Positions 45,143-54,231 of a stretch of 64,000 bases of DNA are shown here, piece after piece. The translations under genes and the position numbers were made by a program. The stretch comes from Novosphingobium malaysiense (lineage in GTDB: Bacteria > Pseudomonadota > Alphaproteobacteria > Sphingomonadales > Sphingomonadaceae), in NCBI RefSeq assembly GCF_000802225.1, contig NZ_JTDI01000003.1, forward strand, positions 186,001 to 250,000, given 5' to 3'. The stretch's first letter is position 1. Each line of letters starts with the position of its first letter. A model generated the notes under the pieces. It saw only the letters and a program-made list of their open reading frames with translations. It was not told where the DNA came from and searched no databases.

Positions 45143-45961
45143 CTACACTATTTCGCGCATCGCTGCCGCGTAGAGTGCAATCGCTGCAGCGTTGCTGACA
45201 TTGAGGCTTTCCATTTCACTGCTGATTGGCAGGCGGGCGATGGCATCGCAATGCTGGAAGACATTGTGGCGCATGCCTTCTCCCTCGGCGCCGAGAACCA
45301 GCGCTACCGGCCCGGTGGGCAGGGCTTCCGCCAATGTCGACTGACCTTCGCCGTCGAGGCCGATCCGCCAGTATCCGGCTTCGGCGATCTCCTCCAGCGC
45401 GCGGGCGAGGTTCACTACCCTGACCCAGGGCAACGTTTCGAGCGCGCCTGACGCCGACTTGGCTAGCACACCCGATTCGGGCGGGGCGTGGCGATCCTGC
45501 GTCACCAATGCACAGGCATCGAAGGCCTTGGCCGAGCGCATGATCGCGCCGACATTGTGGGGATCGGTGACCTGGTCGAGGACGACGACCGGACGCGCTG
45601 GATCGCCATCCAGCACATCGGCCAGAAACAGGTCGTCCAACGGCTCGCATTCGAGCACGAGCCCCTGGTGTGGCGCGTCGCGGGCCACGAGCCGGGCAAG
45701 GTCCGCAGCTTGCGCCCATTCGACCGGGAAATCGGAAGGCAGCTCGCCGTCGAGCGATTCGACGCCTTCGCGTGTGGCCCACAGCTTGCGATGGGTGCGG
45801 TTCGGGTTCTTCAGCGCTGCCTCGACTGCATGACGGCCCCAAAGGCGCACCATCCCCGAACTGGCCCGACCGCTGCCCCTGCCGTTCTTCATCCGGCCCG
45901 CGCGACCGCGCAAGGCTCGTGCTGGACGTCCGCCCTCCCGGGTTTCGTCGCGCTTGCTCAT
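45143..45961 (-). CDS. rlmB: 23S rRNA (guanosine2251-2'-O)-methyltransferase RlmB
   Basis: A 272-residue SpoU enzyme. A basic 35-residue N-terminal tail precedes the substrate-binding domain (MVRLWGRHAVEAALKNPNRTH) and the SPOUT knot: VVVLDQVTDPHNVGAIMRSAKAF (motif 1), VALVLGAEGEGMRHNV (motif 2) and LPISSEMESLNVSNAAAIAL (motif 3). ATG 45961 has a GAAAGGA ribosome site; the longer frame crosses the tRNA-Tyr gene and is impossible. TrmH-like acceptor choice is inferred from similarity to RlmB. Confidence 0.92.
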   Translation of the reverse strand: MSKRDETREGGRPARALRGRAGRMKNGRGSGRASSGMVRLWGRHAVEAALKNPNRTHRKLWATREGVESLDGELPSDFPVEWAQAADLARLVARDAPHQGLVLECEPLDDLFLADVLDGDPARPVVVLDQVTDPHNVGAIMRSAKAFDACALVTQDRHAPPESGVLAKSASGALETLPWVRVVNLARALEEIAEAGYWRIGLDGEGQSTLAEALPTGPVALVLGAEGEGMRHNVFQHCDAIARLPISSEMESLNVSNAAAIALYAAAMREIV

Positions 45962-46130
45962 CGATTGTCCTTTCAGTGAAAAATGTGGCCCCGCTTTGGC
46001 AGCGACCCCATTGACAGGCAAGGCTCGGTTCGGCAAAGGCGCGGCTCCTCGGCAACGGGGGCTTCTTTCGGAGCTCCAAACAACGCCGGCATTCCCCTTC
46101 GGGATGAGCCGGCAAGCCAGCAACTGGTGT

Positions 46131-46216
46131 GGACAGGTGGCCGAGTGGTTAAAGGCAGCAGACTGTAAATCTGCCCGCGCAAGCGTACGTTGGTTCGAAT
46201 CCAGCCCTGTCCACCA
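46131..46216 (+). tRNA. tRNA-Tyr (GTA)
   Basis: An 86-nt class II tRNA: acceptor GGACAGG (46131-46137) with CCTGTCC (46206-46212), anticodon stem GCAGA/TCTGC with loop CTGTAAA (anticodon GTA at 46165-46167), a long variable arm (CCGCGCAAGCGTACG), T-loop TTCGAAT, discriminator A and encoded CCA (46214-46216). Confidence 0.97.
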
Positions 46217-46297
46217 CCAGCTTTCCAGACACGGACATGACTGCCTCGGCGGGTGCCGCGATCGGGCGGCATTGCGGTCCCTGATCGCAGGCACTAG

Positions 46298-47056
46298 ATG
46301 AAGCCGATGGCATCAGAAATTCTCGATAATCAAGGTCGCGGTGAAGCATCGTGGCAATGGCCCTCCATTCATGCCGAGGGGCGCAAGTTCGGTGCCATCG
46401 CCGGCGGCGTGGCCCTGATCGGCTGGCTGCTGTTGGGGCCTTGGGTGGGGTGGCCTCTCGCGGTCCTGACGCTGTGCGTGCTGGCATTCTTCCGCGATCC
46501 TGTGCGTATTACCCCCCAGGACGATCGCGCGATCGTCGCGCCGGCTGACGGTTTGGTGACATTGATCGGCAAGGTGCCGCCGCCGCGCGAGTTGACCGTG
46601 GACGACGGTTCCGGTTCTGCGCCGATGCCGAACGTGCCGGTAACACGGATATCCATCTTCATGTCGGTGTTCGACGTGCACATCAATCGCGCGCCGATCG
46701 GCGGAACAGTCAAACGGGTGATCTATATCCCCGGCAAGTTCGTGAATGCCGATCTGGACAAGGCGAGCGAGGAAAACGAACGCCAGCATGTACTGCTCGA
46801 ACGCAGCGACGGCACCCGCATTTGTTTTACGCAGATCGCCGGGCTGGTGGCTCGTCGAATCGTGCCTTTTATCAAGCCCGGGGACATTATCGCCGCGGGA
46901 CAACGAGTCGGATTGATCCGTTTCGGCAGCCGCGTCGATGTCTATCTTCCGGCGGGCGTAGAACCGCGCGTTCTGATGGGTCAGAAGACGATTGCCGGTG
47001 AAACGGTACTGGCCGAGCTGGGCGCGGCGCCGCAGATCGAGGGCATTGCCCAGTGA
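46298..47056 (+). CDS. psd: phosphatidylserine decarboxylase proenzyme
   Basis: A 252-residue short-form (PSD-A) enzyme that makes phosphatidylethanolamine. One N-terminal membrane segment ([20 protein letters not shown]) is followed by [23 protein letters not shown] and the self-cleavage Gly-Ser at G210-S211 ([11 protein letters not shown]), where the pyruvoyl group forms. ATG 46298 is used; an ATG at 46307 is possible. It overlaps pssA by 4 nt (GTGA), so synthesis and decarboxylation of phosphatidylserine are coupled. Confidence 0.95.
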   Translation: MKPMASEILDNQGRGEASWQWPSIHAEGRKFGAIAGGVALIGWLLLGPWVGWPLAVLTLCVLAFFRDPVRITPQDDRAIVAPADGLVTLIGKVPPPRELTVDDGSGSAPMPNVPVTRISIFMSVFDVHINRAPIGGTVKRVIYIPGKFVNADLDKASEENERQHVLLERSDGTRICFTQIAGLVARRIVPFIKPGDIIAAGQRVGLIRFGSRVDVYLPAGVEPRVLMGQKTIAGETVLAELGAAPQIEGIAQ

Positions 47057-47925
47057 GTTCCGAATCGAGCTACGGATCGCCTCCTGAGCCGGATGGTTTT
47101 GCAGAAGGCCGCAGCAGGCGCCGCCTCGCGCGAGGCCTGTCGATGCGGGCGATCGTGCCCAACGCGATTACCGCGGCAGCACTCTGTTCCGGCCTGACGG
47201 GCATTCGCTTCGCCATCGGCGGGGACTTCGAACGCTCGGTACAGGCCGTCATTCTGGCCGGCCTGCTTGACGGGATCGACGGGCGGGCGGCCAGACTACT
47301 GAAGGCGCAGACCCGCTTTGGCGCCGAACTCGATAGCCTTGCCGATTCCATTTCGTTCGGCGTGGCACCGGCGCTGATCGTCTATCTGTGGAGCTTGCAC
47401 CAGCTGCCCAGCATTGGCTGGATAGCGGCGCTCGCCTTTGCAATCTGCTGCGTGCTGCGGCTTGCCCGGTTCAATGCCCGTCTGGATATGCTGGATCAGC
47501 CGCACAAGCAGGCCGGCTTCCTCACCGGTGTTCCCGCCCCCTTGGGAGCGGGACTTGCGTTTCTGCCGATGTATCTGTGGATTGCCAGCGATGTGCCGGA
47601 ATTTGCCAATCCCATCGTCGTGAGCGCTTGGATGGTGCTGATTGCGTTCCTGATGATTTCCAGCTTGCCGACTTTGAGCTGGTCCCGCTTGCGCCCCCCC
47701 AACAGCCTGCGGTTGGGCATGATCGCCCTTGTCGGGCTTACCGTGGCCGCCTTGCTGACCGAACCGTGGTTCACGCTTGTCGCGATCACCATTGCCTATC
47801 TGCTACTGATCCCCATGGGTCTCGTGACCTACGCCAGGGTCAGGCGGCAAGCGCCATCCCCGGCCACGCCAGACCCTGAGGCTGAGCGGTTTGACGAGCA
47901 GGGCGCACCGCTCGGTCCTTCCTGA
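47053..47925 (+). CDS. pssA: CDP-diacylglycerol-serine O-phosphatidyltransferase
   Basis: A 290-residue CDP-alcohol phosphotransferase with eight or so hydrophobic helices. The signature D-G-x2-A-R-x8-G-x3-D-x3-D is [28 protein letters not shown]. It makes phosphatidylserine, the substrate of Psd upstream. The start is GTG 47053 inside the psd stop region. The C-terminal tail ([17 protein letters not shown]) is soluble and its coding end overlaps a convergent small gene by 86 nt. Confidence 0.95.
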   Translation: MSSESSYGSPPEPDGFAEGRSRRRLARGLSMRAIVPNAITAAALCSGLTGIRFAIGGDFERSVQAVILAGLLDGIDGRAARLLKAQTRFGAELDSLADSISFGVAPALIVYLWSLHQLPSIGWIAALAFAICCVLRLARFNARLDMLDQPHKQAGFLTGVPAPLGAGLAFLPMYLWIASDVPEFANPIVVSAWMVLIAFLMISSLPTLSWSRLRPPNSLRLGMIALVGLTVAALLTEPWFTLVAITIAYLLLIPMGLVTYARVRRQAPSPATPDPEAERFDEQGAPLGPS

Positions 47926-48112
47926 CGGTCGCAGCGCCGAGATCCGGCAGCCGTTCGGTCGAGGTCCAGCATAGCGTCAAGGTTTCGGGACAGGCTTTCC
48001 ACTGCGCCCGGAGCGCCCGTGCGCCCGGGCCGTATTTCCGCCAACTGGCAATGATCATTCCCGTCGAGGCCAGCGCGGCAAGGGCGAAGAGACAAGCGGC
48101 GAATGCAGTCAT
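47840..48112 (-). CDS. small one-helix membrane protein (copy 1), behind GTTC repeats
   Basis: A 90-residue protein: a single N-terminal membrane helix (MTAFAACLFALAALASTGMI) followed by a basic cytoplasmic-type segment (WRKYGPGARALRAQWKACPE) and a Pro/Arg/Gln-rich tail. The ATG follows AAAGGA. It resembles the protein at 48767-49054 in helix and following segment (LFA-x-A-A ... S-x-(K/R) ... P-x5-LRA). Upstream lie two GTTC-N7-GTTC repeats. No family is recognised; small SOS-induced membrane proteins such as Caulobacter SidA inhibit division, but that link is speculative. It overlaps the 3' end of pssA. Confidence 0.65.
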   Translation of the reverse strand: MTAFAACLFALAALASTGMIIASWRKYGPGARALRAQWKACPETLTLCWTSTERLPDLGAATVRKDRAVRPARQTAQPQGLAWPGMALAA

Positions 48113-48184
48113 GACGGATCCTTTCGAGCCAGCGCCCACGGCTTGTCGGCAAGTCGGTGGACAGCTTGTGGAAAACACGAATTC

Positions 48185-48226
48185 GTTCTATCAATGTTCC
48201 AGTTAGCCTTTGTTCGCTTTTTGTTC
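48185..48226. promoter_or_regulatory. two tandem LexA-type boxes GTTC-N7-GTTC
   Basis: GTTC occurs at 48185, 48196, 48212 and 48223. The first two are separated by TATCAAT and the last two by GCTTTTT, each exactly 7 nt, matching the alphaproteobacterial SOS box twice within 42 nt. They lie in the divergent interval between the small membrane protein (ATG 48112) and the VOC gene (ATG 48356). TTGACA on the minus strand (48236-48231) could be a -35 for the membrane protein, but no good -10 follows it. Confidence 0.6.
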
Positions 48227-48355
48227 TATCGCTGTCAAGCGCAAATTAAAACGATCGATCCGCATCCGTCCGGGCTTGGCGCGATAGGAGCCGTTTTTGG
48301 CTGGTGGCGAAATTCATGCGGCAGGCAGGCAGGCTGCACGAAGCGAGATGGTCTC

Positions 48356-48730
48356 ATGGCAAAAATTACCGGGCTGGGCGGCGTCTTCTATCGGGTGAAG
48401 GATCCGGAAGCGACGCGTGCCTGGTATCGCGACGTCCTGGGCATCGACGGAGAGTACGGGCCAATACTGCCGTGGGCGCAGGAGAAGGGGGAATCGCCTT
48501 ATTCGCTGATCAGCCATTTCGCCGATGAAAGCTATATCCGGCCTGGAACCGGCGGGTTCATGATCAACTTGCGGGTCGACGATCTGGACGCCTTCGTGCG
48601 TTCCTTACGACAAAAAGGTGTCGATGTTCTGAATTCGGTAGACAGGGGGTATGGCAAATTCGCCTGGCTGCTCGATCCCGATGGCATCAAGATCGAGCTT
48701 TGGCAGCAGTGTGCAGCGCCTCCGGGTTAG
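48356..48730 (+). CDS. VOC-family (glyoxalase/bleomycin resistance) protein
   Basis: A 124-residue protein made of two beta-alpha-beta-beta-beta modules: LGGVFYRVKDPEATRAWYRDVLGI with GEYGPILPW, and GGFMINLRVDDLDAFVRSLRQKG with LLDPDGIKIELWQ. The DPDG-x-x-IELW end is characteristic of the family. Metal-ligand His residues of true glyoxalase I are not obvious in the first strand, so it may be a dioxygenase-like or binding protein. ATG 48356 was chosen because it starts the fold; earlier in-frame sequence is unrelated. It lies beyond tandem GTTC repeats, so damage induction is possible. Confidence 0.82.
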   Translation: MAKITGLGGVFYRVKDPEATRAWYRDVLGIDGEYGPILPWAQEKGESPYSLISHFADESYIRPGTGGFMINLRVDDLDAFVRSLRQKGVDVLNSVDRGYGKFAWLLDPDGIKIELWQQCAAPPG

Positions 48731-48766
48731 TTGACGCGCTCACGAGATGCCGATCAAGCACTAAAC

Positions 48767-49054
48767 TCAAGCGGCGTTGCGGTGCGCACGTGGATAGTGA
48801 TGCAGCCGATGCGTTATGGGTTTCGGCCGCAAGCGCCGGCGCAGGCGACGCGGTAGCGGTGGAACAGGATTCCCCGAAGTCGGTCTGCGGCGTGAATGTG
48901 CGAAATCGACGAAGATATGGTGTTCGGGCCGCGTATTGGCGAAGTCCGCTCTGAGGTGCGCGATGGCCGGTAGGGCATGCTTGATGCTGCTGTAGATGAC
49001 GAAAAGCGCGACACAGGCAGCTACGGCAAATAGCAGAGGTGGAATGACACTCAT
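48767..49054 (-). CDS. small one-helix membrane protein (copy 2)
   Basis: A 95-residue protein with a clear AAGGAG ribosome site 8 nt before its ATG. The N-terminal helix (VIPPLLFAVAACVALFVIY) is followed by SSIKHALPAIAHLRADFAN and a strongly basic Arg/Pro/His tail (RRLRRRLRPKPITHRLHHY). The helix and next segment align without gaps to copy 1 (47840-48112). It converges on the VOC gene with 36 nt between stops. Function unknown. Confidence 0.65.
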   Translation of the reverse strand: MSVIPPLLFAVAACVALFVIYSSIKHALPAIAHLRADFANTRPEHHIFVDFAHSRRRPTSGNPVPPLPRRLRRRLRPKPITHRLHHYPRAHRNAA

Positions 49055-49123
49055 CCTGTGTCTCCTTCGGCTAGTAATGTCGCCGGCGAACGCGGACTGG
49101 TTTCATTCCGATAATCAAGAAAC

Positions 49124-49139
49124 GTTCCAGGCAATGTTC
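49124..49139 (-). promoter_or_regulatory. GTTC-N8-GTTC direct repeat upstream of membrane protein copy 2
   Basis: GTTC at 49124 and 49136 with 8 nt between, 70 nt before the ATG of copy 2. The flanks (CAATGTTC, then GTTAG) resemble those of the first box near copy 1 (CAATGTTCCAGTTAG). The extra nucleotide departs from the N7 rule, so LexA binding is doubtful. The rest of the 386-nt interval 49055-49440 before rpsB shows no gene, RNA or terminator that I can support. Confidence 0.35.
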
Positions 49140-49440
49140 GTTAGTTAAAATTCATGCCGGCTTGATTGATTTAATCGGCTGCGGGCACAGGGTTCCCCGA
49201 AAACCTCTGCAATCTGCCGGATTTGACGGAAAAAGCGACGAGACGGCTGCGCTGAGCGGTAAAAGGGGGCTGGATTTATTGCGGCATTGGGTCTAAGGGC
49301 GGCCCCGCCGAGAAGAGCGGTCCGAATTCGCGGAGCGCTCGATGCGGCAAATCCACATGGAAAGCGCACATACCGGTGCCGCAGCGGGCTGATCCGCACG
49401 GTTCCTGCTTTCCAGAGGCATAACCGGAAAGGAAATCATT

Positions 49441-50193
49441 ATGGCGGCTCCTGTCGTCACCATGCAGCAGCTTATCGAAGCCGGGGCCCACTTCGGCCAC
49501 CAGACCCACCGCTGGAATCCGCGGATGAAGCCGTACATCTTCGGCGCCCGCAACGGCATCCACATCATCGACCTGTCGCAGACCGTGCCGCTCATGGCGC
49601 GCGCGCTCGACTTCATCTCGGCCACTGTCCAGGCCGGCGGCAAGGTGCTGTTCGTCGGCACCAAGCGCCAGGCGCAGGAGCCGATCGCCCAGGCTGCCAA
49701 GGCTTGCGGCCAGCACTTCGTCAATCACCGCTGGCTGGGCGGCATGCTCACCAACTGGAAGACGATTTCGCAGTCGATCAAGCGCTTCAAGGCTCTCGAA
49801 GAGCAGCTTTCGGGCGACACTGCCGGTCTCACCAAGAAGGAAGTGCTCCAGCTTACCCGTGAACGCGACAAGCTCGAGCTTTCACTCGGCGGTATCCGCG
49901 ACATGGGCGGCATTCCCGACGTGATGTTCGTGATCGACGCCAACAAGGAAGACCTGGCGATCAAGGAAGCCAACGTGCTCGGCATCCCGGTCGTCGCCGT
50001 GCTTGACACCAACGTGAACCCGCAGGGCATCGCCTTCCCGATCCCGGGCAACGACGACGCCAGCCGCGCCGTGCGCCTCTACTGCGAGGCGGTCGCGCAG
50101 GCTGCGACCAAGGGCGGCCGCGAAGCGATGGCCGACAGCGGCGCAGACCTGGGCGCCATGGACGAGCCGACCGAGGAAGCGGTCGAGGCCTGA
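49441..50193 (+). CDS. rpsB: 30S ribosomal protein S2
   Basis: A 250-residue S2: [59 protein letters not shown], the internal coiled-coil ([20 protein letters not shown]) and [19 protein letters not shown]. The C terminus is acidic ([11 protein letters not shown]). AAAGGAAATC precedes the ATG. It heads rpsB-tsf, 114 nt from tsf. Confidence 0.97.
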   Translation: MAAPVVTMQQLIEAGAHFGHQTHRWNPRMKPYIFGARNGIHIIDLSQTVPLMARALDFISATVQAGGKVLFVGTKRQAQEPIAQAAKACGQHFVNHRWLGGMLTNWKTISQSIKRFKALEEQLSGDTAGLTKKEVLQLTRERDKLELSLGGIRDMGGIPDVMFVIDANKEDLAIKEANVLGIPVVAVLDTNVNPQGIAFPIPGNDDASRAVRLYCEAVAQAATKGGREAMADSGADLGAMDEPTEEAVEA

Positions 50194-50307
50194 TCGGCCC
50201 GGCAACGACGTTTCGTCATGGAATTGTCGCGCGCCGGGTCCACAGGGCCTGGCGCGCACCCATATTGATGGCCGCAAATGGCCTCACCAACCAAGAGGAT
50301 TTGAGCG

Positions 50308-51231
50308 ATGGCTTACACCGCCGCTGACGTGAAGAACCTGCGCGAGCGCACCGGCGCCGGCATGATGGACTGCAAGAAGGCTCTCGATGAGTCGAACGGC
50401 GACCTCGAGGCTGCCGTCGACGCGCTGCGCGCCAAGGGCCTGGCCGCTGCCGCCAAGAAGTCGAGCCGCACCGCGGCCGAAGGTCTGGTCGGCGTGGCCG
50501 TCTCGGGCACCAGGGGCGTTGCAGTCGAGGTGAACTCGGAGACCGACTTCGTTGCCAAGAACGAGCAGTTCCAGGACTTCGTGCGCAAGACTACCGAAGT
50601 CGCGCTGGGCGTGTCCGGCGACGACGTCGAGGCGCTCAAGGCTGCGGCCTATCCCGGCGGCGGCACCGTGGCCGAAGCACTCACCAACAACGTCGCCACC
50701 ATCGGCGAGAACCAGCAGGTTCGCCGCCTGAAGACGGTCGAGGTCTCCAATGGCGTGGTCGTGCCGTACATGCACAATGCCGCCGCACCGAACCTCGGCA
50801 AGATCGGCGTCCTCGTCGCGCTGGAATCGGAAGCTCCCGCCGACGTTCTGGAATCGCTTGGCAAGCAGATCGCGATGCACATCGCCGCTGCTTTCCCGCT
50901 GGCTCTGACGGCCGACGATCTCGATCCCGAGCTGATCGAGCGTGAGCGCAAGATCGCACAGGAAAAAGCTGCCGAATCCGGCAAGCCCGAAAACGTGCAG
51001 CAGAAGATGGTCGATGGCGCGATTGCCAAGTACGCCAAGGAAAACGCTCTGCTCAGCCAGGTCTTCGTGATCGACAACAAGACCCCGATCCAGCAGGTCG
51101 TGGACGCTGCAGGCAAGGAAGCCGGCGCCAAGATCGTTCTCAAGGACTATGTGCGCTTCCAGCTCGGCGAGGGTATCGAGAAGGAAGAGTCGGACTTTGC
51201 AGCGGAAGTGGCGGCTGCCGTCGCGGGCTGA
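50308..51231 (+). CDS. tsf: elongation factor Ts
   Basis: A 307-residue guanine nucleotide exchange factor for EF-Tu. The N-terminal UBA-like domain ([20 protein letters not shown], then [20 protein letters not shown]), the [17 protein letters not shown] core motif and the C-terminal [20 protein letters not shown] are intact. Confidence 0.97.
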   Translation: MAYTAADVKNLRERTGAGMMDCKKALDESNGDLEAAVDALRAKGLAAAAKKSSRTAAEGLVGVAVSGTRGVAVEVNSETDFVAKNEQFQDFVRKTTEVALGVSGDDVEALKAAAYPGGGTVAEALTNNVATIGENQQVRRLKTVEVSNGVVVPYMHNAAAPNLGKIGVLVALESEAPADVLESLGKQIAMHIAAAFPLALTADDLDPELIERERKIAQEKAAESGKPENVQQKMVDGAIAKYAKENALLSQVFVIDNKTPIQQVVDAAGKEAGAKIVLKDYVRFQLGEGIEKEESDFAAEVAAAVAG

Positions 51232-51269
51232 TCTTTCAGCCGTTTCCCTTGCGAAACGAAAAAAGGACG

Positions 51270-51301
51270 GGCCGGAAAGCGACGAGCTTTCCGGCCTGTT
51301 T
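51270..51301 (+). terminator. probable terminator after tsf
   Basis: GGCCGGAAAGC (51270-51280), GACGA, GCTTTCCGGCC (51286-51296), TGTTT. A perfect 11-bp stem, but the T-tract is interrupted by G. It separates rpsB-tsf from the CMD gene. Confidence 0.6.
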
Positions 51302-51434
51302 CGATTCGGCGTTCGCGAGCTCGGGCTGTCACTTGCGCTAGGAGTCCTTCAATTGACACAGGCTCGAAGGAGCGTAGCCTTGATGATGGCTAAGGACCGC
51401 TCGCGACAAGAGCGGCCGAGAGGAGAAGGCAAGC

Positions 51435-51977
51435 ATGAGAGTTGATCTCGAATCCCAGCCGGGCAACCCTATTCCCGATCTGTCCACCCGCTACGCACCA
51501 GAAATCATCGAGGCCGGGGCCGGATTTTCAATGGCGCCCTATCGCCATTCGAAACTTCCCTTGCGCCTGTTCGAAGCGTGCCGCGTTGCGACGGCAGTCA
51601 TTAACGGATGCACGGTGTGCATGAACTGGCGTGCGCAAAGGGACCTTCGCCTGCTCGGTGTCGAAGAAGGCGTCATCAATCAGGAGGACGCGCCGGACGA
51701 GGCGATGTACCAGGCTGTCCTGTCTGACGATCTCTCCGTGCTCAGCGAGCGCGAACGCCTCGCTGTCCGCTATTCCCAGCGCATGGGCACCGATCCGCGC
51801 GGCCTCGCAGCGGACGAGGCCTTCTGGGCCGACCTCAAGGCCGTGCTGAGCGACGAGGAGATCGTCGATCTCACGTACAGCACTGCCGCCTGGATGGCGC
51901 TTGGCCGCGTGACCCACATTCTGGGCATCGATGCGGCCTGTACAATCGGAGGGCCGCTCGAAAGCGAAGCGGCCTGA
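51435..51977 (+). CDS. carboxymuconolactone decarboxylase/AhpD-like protein lacking the relay His
   Basis: A 180-residue all-helical AhpD-like protein. AhpD uses E-x11-C-x2-C-x3-H in peroxide reduction; here E47, C59 and C62 are present (FEACRVATAVINGCTVCMN) but residue 66 is Arg in place of His. Such variants occur in CMD proteins of unknown activity. It has its own GGAG ribosome site and lies alone between the tsf terminator and pyrH, interrupting the conserved rpsB-tsf-pyrH-frr run. Function beyond thiol-disulfide chemistry is not predictable. Confidence 0.85.
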   Translation: MRVDLESQPGNPIPDLSTRYAPEIIEAGAGFSMAPYRHSKLPLRLFEACRVATAVINGCTVCMNWRAQRDLRLLGVEEGVINQEDAPDEAMYQAVLSDDLSVLSERERLAVRYSQRMGTDPRGLAADEAFWADLKAVLSDEEIVDLTYSTAAWMALGRVTHILGIDAACTIGGPLESEAA

Positions 51978-52193
51978 CGGCAAGCTGGCCGGAAATTGTC
52001 GCGATACCCGATCCGGAGACGGGTTGGCCTTGCGTAGACCGGTTAAGGGCTATGCGACCGCTCGTGGCCTGGAAAAGGCGAGGGTTGTCGAGTGAGCGCA
52101 ATCGACTTGCTGACTTCCACAAGCTCTCCCCTTGGCAACTTGCGCGCGTCCTCCTAAAGCCGCACCACCATTCCCCCCAGGAGACCGTGCGGC

Positions 52194-52916
52194 ATGTCAT
52201 CCTCCCCCTACAAACGCGTCCTTCTCAAGCTGTCGGGCGAAGTGCTTATGGGGAGCCAGCAGTTCGGTATCGATCCTGAATTCGTCGCCGAACTGGCCAA
52301 GGAAGTGAAGGCGGCCAAGGAGACAGGCCTCGAGATCTGCCTTGTCATTGGCGGCGGAAACATCTTCCGCGGCATGGCGGGGGCAGCCAAGGGCATGGAC
52401 CGCGCGCAAGCCGACTACATGGGCATGCTGGCCACGGTGATGAACGCGCTGGCCATGCAGAACGCCCTCGAGCAGGTCGGCGTGCAGACGCGCGTGCAGT
52501 CCGCTGTGCAGATGGATCAGGTCTGCGAACCGGTGATCCGCCGCCGCGCCGAACGTCACCTCGAGAAGGGGCGCGTCGTGATCTTTGCTGCGGGGGTCGG
52601 CGCCCCGTATTTCACTACGGATTCCGGCGCAGCCTTGCGCGCTGCCGAAATGAAGTGCGATGCCCTGCTCAAGGGGACCAGCGTCGATGGTGTCTATGAC
52701 AGCGATCCGAAAACCAATCGGGACGCCAGACGTTATGAATCAGTCGATTACGACACTGTTCTGGCTGATAACCTGAAGGTCATGGATGCCTCGGCCGTGG
52801 CACTGTGTCGTGACAACAATATTCCGATCGTCGTGTTTTCGATCCGCGAACAGGGCAACCTCGCCCGGGTACTGGGCGGTGAGGGAACTATGACGATTGT
52901 CCAGAAAGGAGCCTGA
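52194..52916 (+). CDS. pyrH: UMP kinase
   Basis: A 240-residue amino-acid-kinase-fold enzyme phosphorylating UMP, usually hexameric, inhibited by UTP and activated by [23 protein letters not shown] opens the fold; [32 protein letters not shown] and [20 protein letters not shown] are the nucleotide sites. The ATG follows CCAGGAGACC. Three nt separate it from frr. Confidence 0.97.
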   Translation: MSSSPYKRVLLKLSGEVLMGSQQFGIDPEFVAELAKEVKAAKETGLEICLVIGGGNIFRGMAGAAKGMDRAQADYMGMLATVMNALAMQNALEQVGVQTRVQSAVQMDQVCEPVIRRRAERHLEKGRVVIFAAGVGAPYFTTDSGAALRAAEMKCDALLKGTSVDGVYDSDPKTNRDARRYESVDYDTVLADNLKVMDASAVALCRDNNIPIVVFSIREQGNLARVLGGEGTMTIVQKGA

Positions 52917-52919
52917 ACC

Positions 52920-53477
52920 ATGCCCAAGTACGACAAGGACGATCTCGAACGCCGCATGAAAGGCGCGGTTGAGTCGTTCAAAGGCGATCTTGCGGGCCTG
53001 CGCACCGGGCGTGCGTCGACGCAGTTGCTCGATCCCGTGCAGGTCGAAGTCTATGGCGCGATGATGCCGCTGAACCAGGTCGCCACCGTCTCGGTTCCCG
53101 AGCCTCGTCTGATCTCGGTGCAGGTGTGGGACAAGTCGAACATCGGACCGGTGGAAAAGGCTATCCGCTCGGCGGGTCTCGGCCTCAATCCGATCAACGA
53201 CGGCAATACGCTGCGCCTGCCGATTCCCGACCTGACCGAGGAACGCCGCAAGGAACTGGCCAAGCTGGCCGGGCAATATGCAGAGAAGGCGCGGGTCTCG
53301 ATCCGCAATGTGCGTCGCGATGGCATGGAAGCGCTCAAGGCGGACGAGAACAAGAAGGAAATTTCCGAGGACGAAAAGAAGCGCAGCGAAGGCGACGTCC
53401 AGAAGCTGACCGACGAGCAGATCAAGGCGGTCGACGATGAACTGGCGCGCAAGGAAAAGGAAATCCTCAACAAGTGA
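52920..53477 (+). CDS. frr: ribosome recycling factor
   Basis: A 185-residue L-shaped tRNA mimic that splits post-termination ribosomes with [63 protein letters not shown] and the long charged helix [20 protein letters not shown] are diagnostic. Confidence 0.97.
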   Translation: MPKYDKDDLERRMKGAVESFKGDLAGLRTGRASTQLLDPVQVEVYGAMMPLNQVATVSVPEPRLISVQVWDKSNIGPVEKAIRSAGLGLNPINDGNTLRLPIPDLTEERRKELAKLAGQYAEKARVSIRNVRRDGMEALKADENKKEISEDEKKRSEGDVQKLTDEQIKAVDDELARKEKEILNK

Positions 53478-53511
53478 GGGTTATGCACGTCCTTGCAATG
53501 AGTGAGATGTA

Positions 53512-54198
53512 ATGAGCAGTGACGCGCCTCGCGCACGCCACGTCGCCATCATCATGGATGGCAATGGACGCTGGGCCAAGAAGCGTCGTCTGCCGCGTGC
53601 GCTAGGGCATCAGCGCGGCGTGGAGGCGGTTCGCAAGGTCGTGCGCGGCGCGCGAGAGTTGGGGCTCGAAGCGCTGACGCTCTACGCCTTCTCGACCGAG
53701 AACTGGCGCCGGCCGGAGGAAGAAGTCACCGACCTCATGAGCCTGATGAAGCGTTTCATCATCTCCGACCTCGACGAGTTCGCCGAGGCAGGTGTGCGGC
53801 TCAAGATCATCGGCGACTACACGGCCTTCAAGCCCGATGTCGTCGAACTCGTCGACAAGGCCGTGAATCGTACATCGGGCAATTCGGGGACAACGCTCGC
53901 CGTCGCGCTCAATTACGGATCCCAGGACGAGATTGCGCGTGCTGCTACCAAGGCGGCGGCCAAGGGGCCGATCACGCCTGAAACGATTTCCGCCGAACTC
54001 GATACGGCCGACATGCCGCCGCTCGACCTGCTCATCCGAACGTCAGGTGAAGTGCGGCTTTCCAACTTCCTGCTCTGGCAGGCAGCCTACGCGGAAATGT
54101 ACTTCACCGACGTGCTCTGGCCGGACTACACGGCCGAGCATCTTAAGGAGGCACTGGATGCCTTCGCATCGCGTGAGAGGCGCTATGGCGGACGTTGA
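53512..54198 (+). CDS. uppS: undecaprenyl diphosphate synthase
   Basis: A 228-residue cis-prenyltransferase that makes the C55 lipid carrier for peptidoglycan and surface glycans. The catalytic Asp is D16 in HVAIIMDGNGRWAKKR; TLYAFSTENWRRPEEEV, ALNYGSQDEIARA and the C-terminal LIRTSGEVRLSNFLLWQAAY complete the family. Note GEVRLSNF, where many enzymes read GExRxSNF. It follows frr by 34 nt. Confidence 0.96.
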   Translation: MSSDAPRARHVAIIMDGNGRWAKKRRLPRALGHQRGVEAVRKVVRGARELGLEALTLYAFSTENWRRPEEEVTDLMSLMKRFIISDLDEFAEAGVRLKIIGDYTAFKPDVVELVDKAVNRTSGNSGTTLAVALNYGSQDEIARAATKAAAKGPITPETISAELDTADMPPLDLLIRTSGEVRLSNFLLWQAAYAEMYFTDVLWPDYTAEHLKEALDAFASRERRYGGR

Positions 54199-54231
54199 AC
54201 AAGCCCAGTCTGCGGCCCCGGTGAGGGTGCC

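Noticed and set aside
45103..46294. A longer rlmB beginning at 46294.
   Set aside because: It would translate through tRNA-Tyr; ATG 45961 has a proper ribosome site.
49124..49139. Third LexA box upstream of membrane protein copy 2.
   Set aside because: The spacing is 8 nt, not 7; kept only as a related repeat of uncertain meaning.
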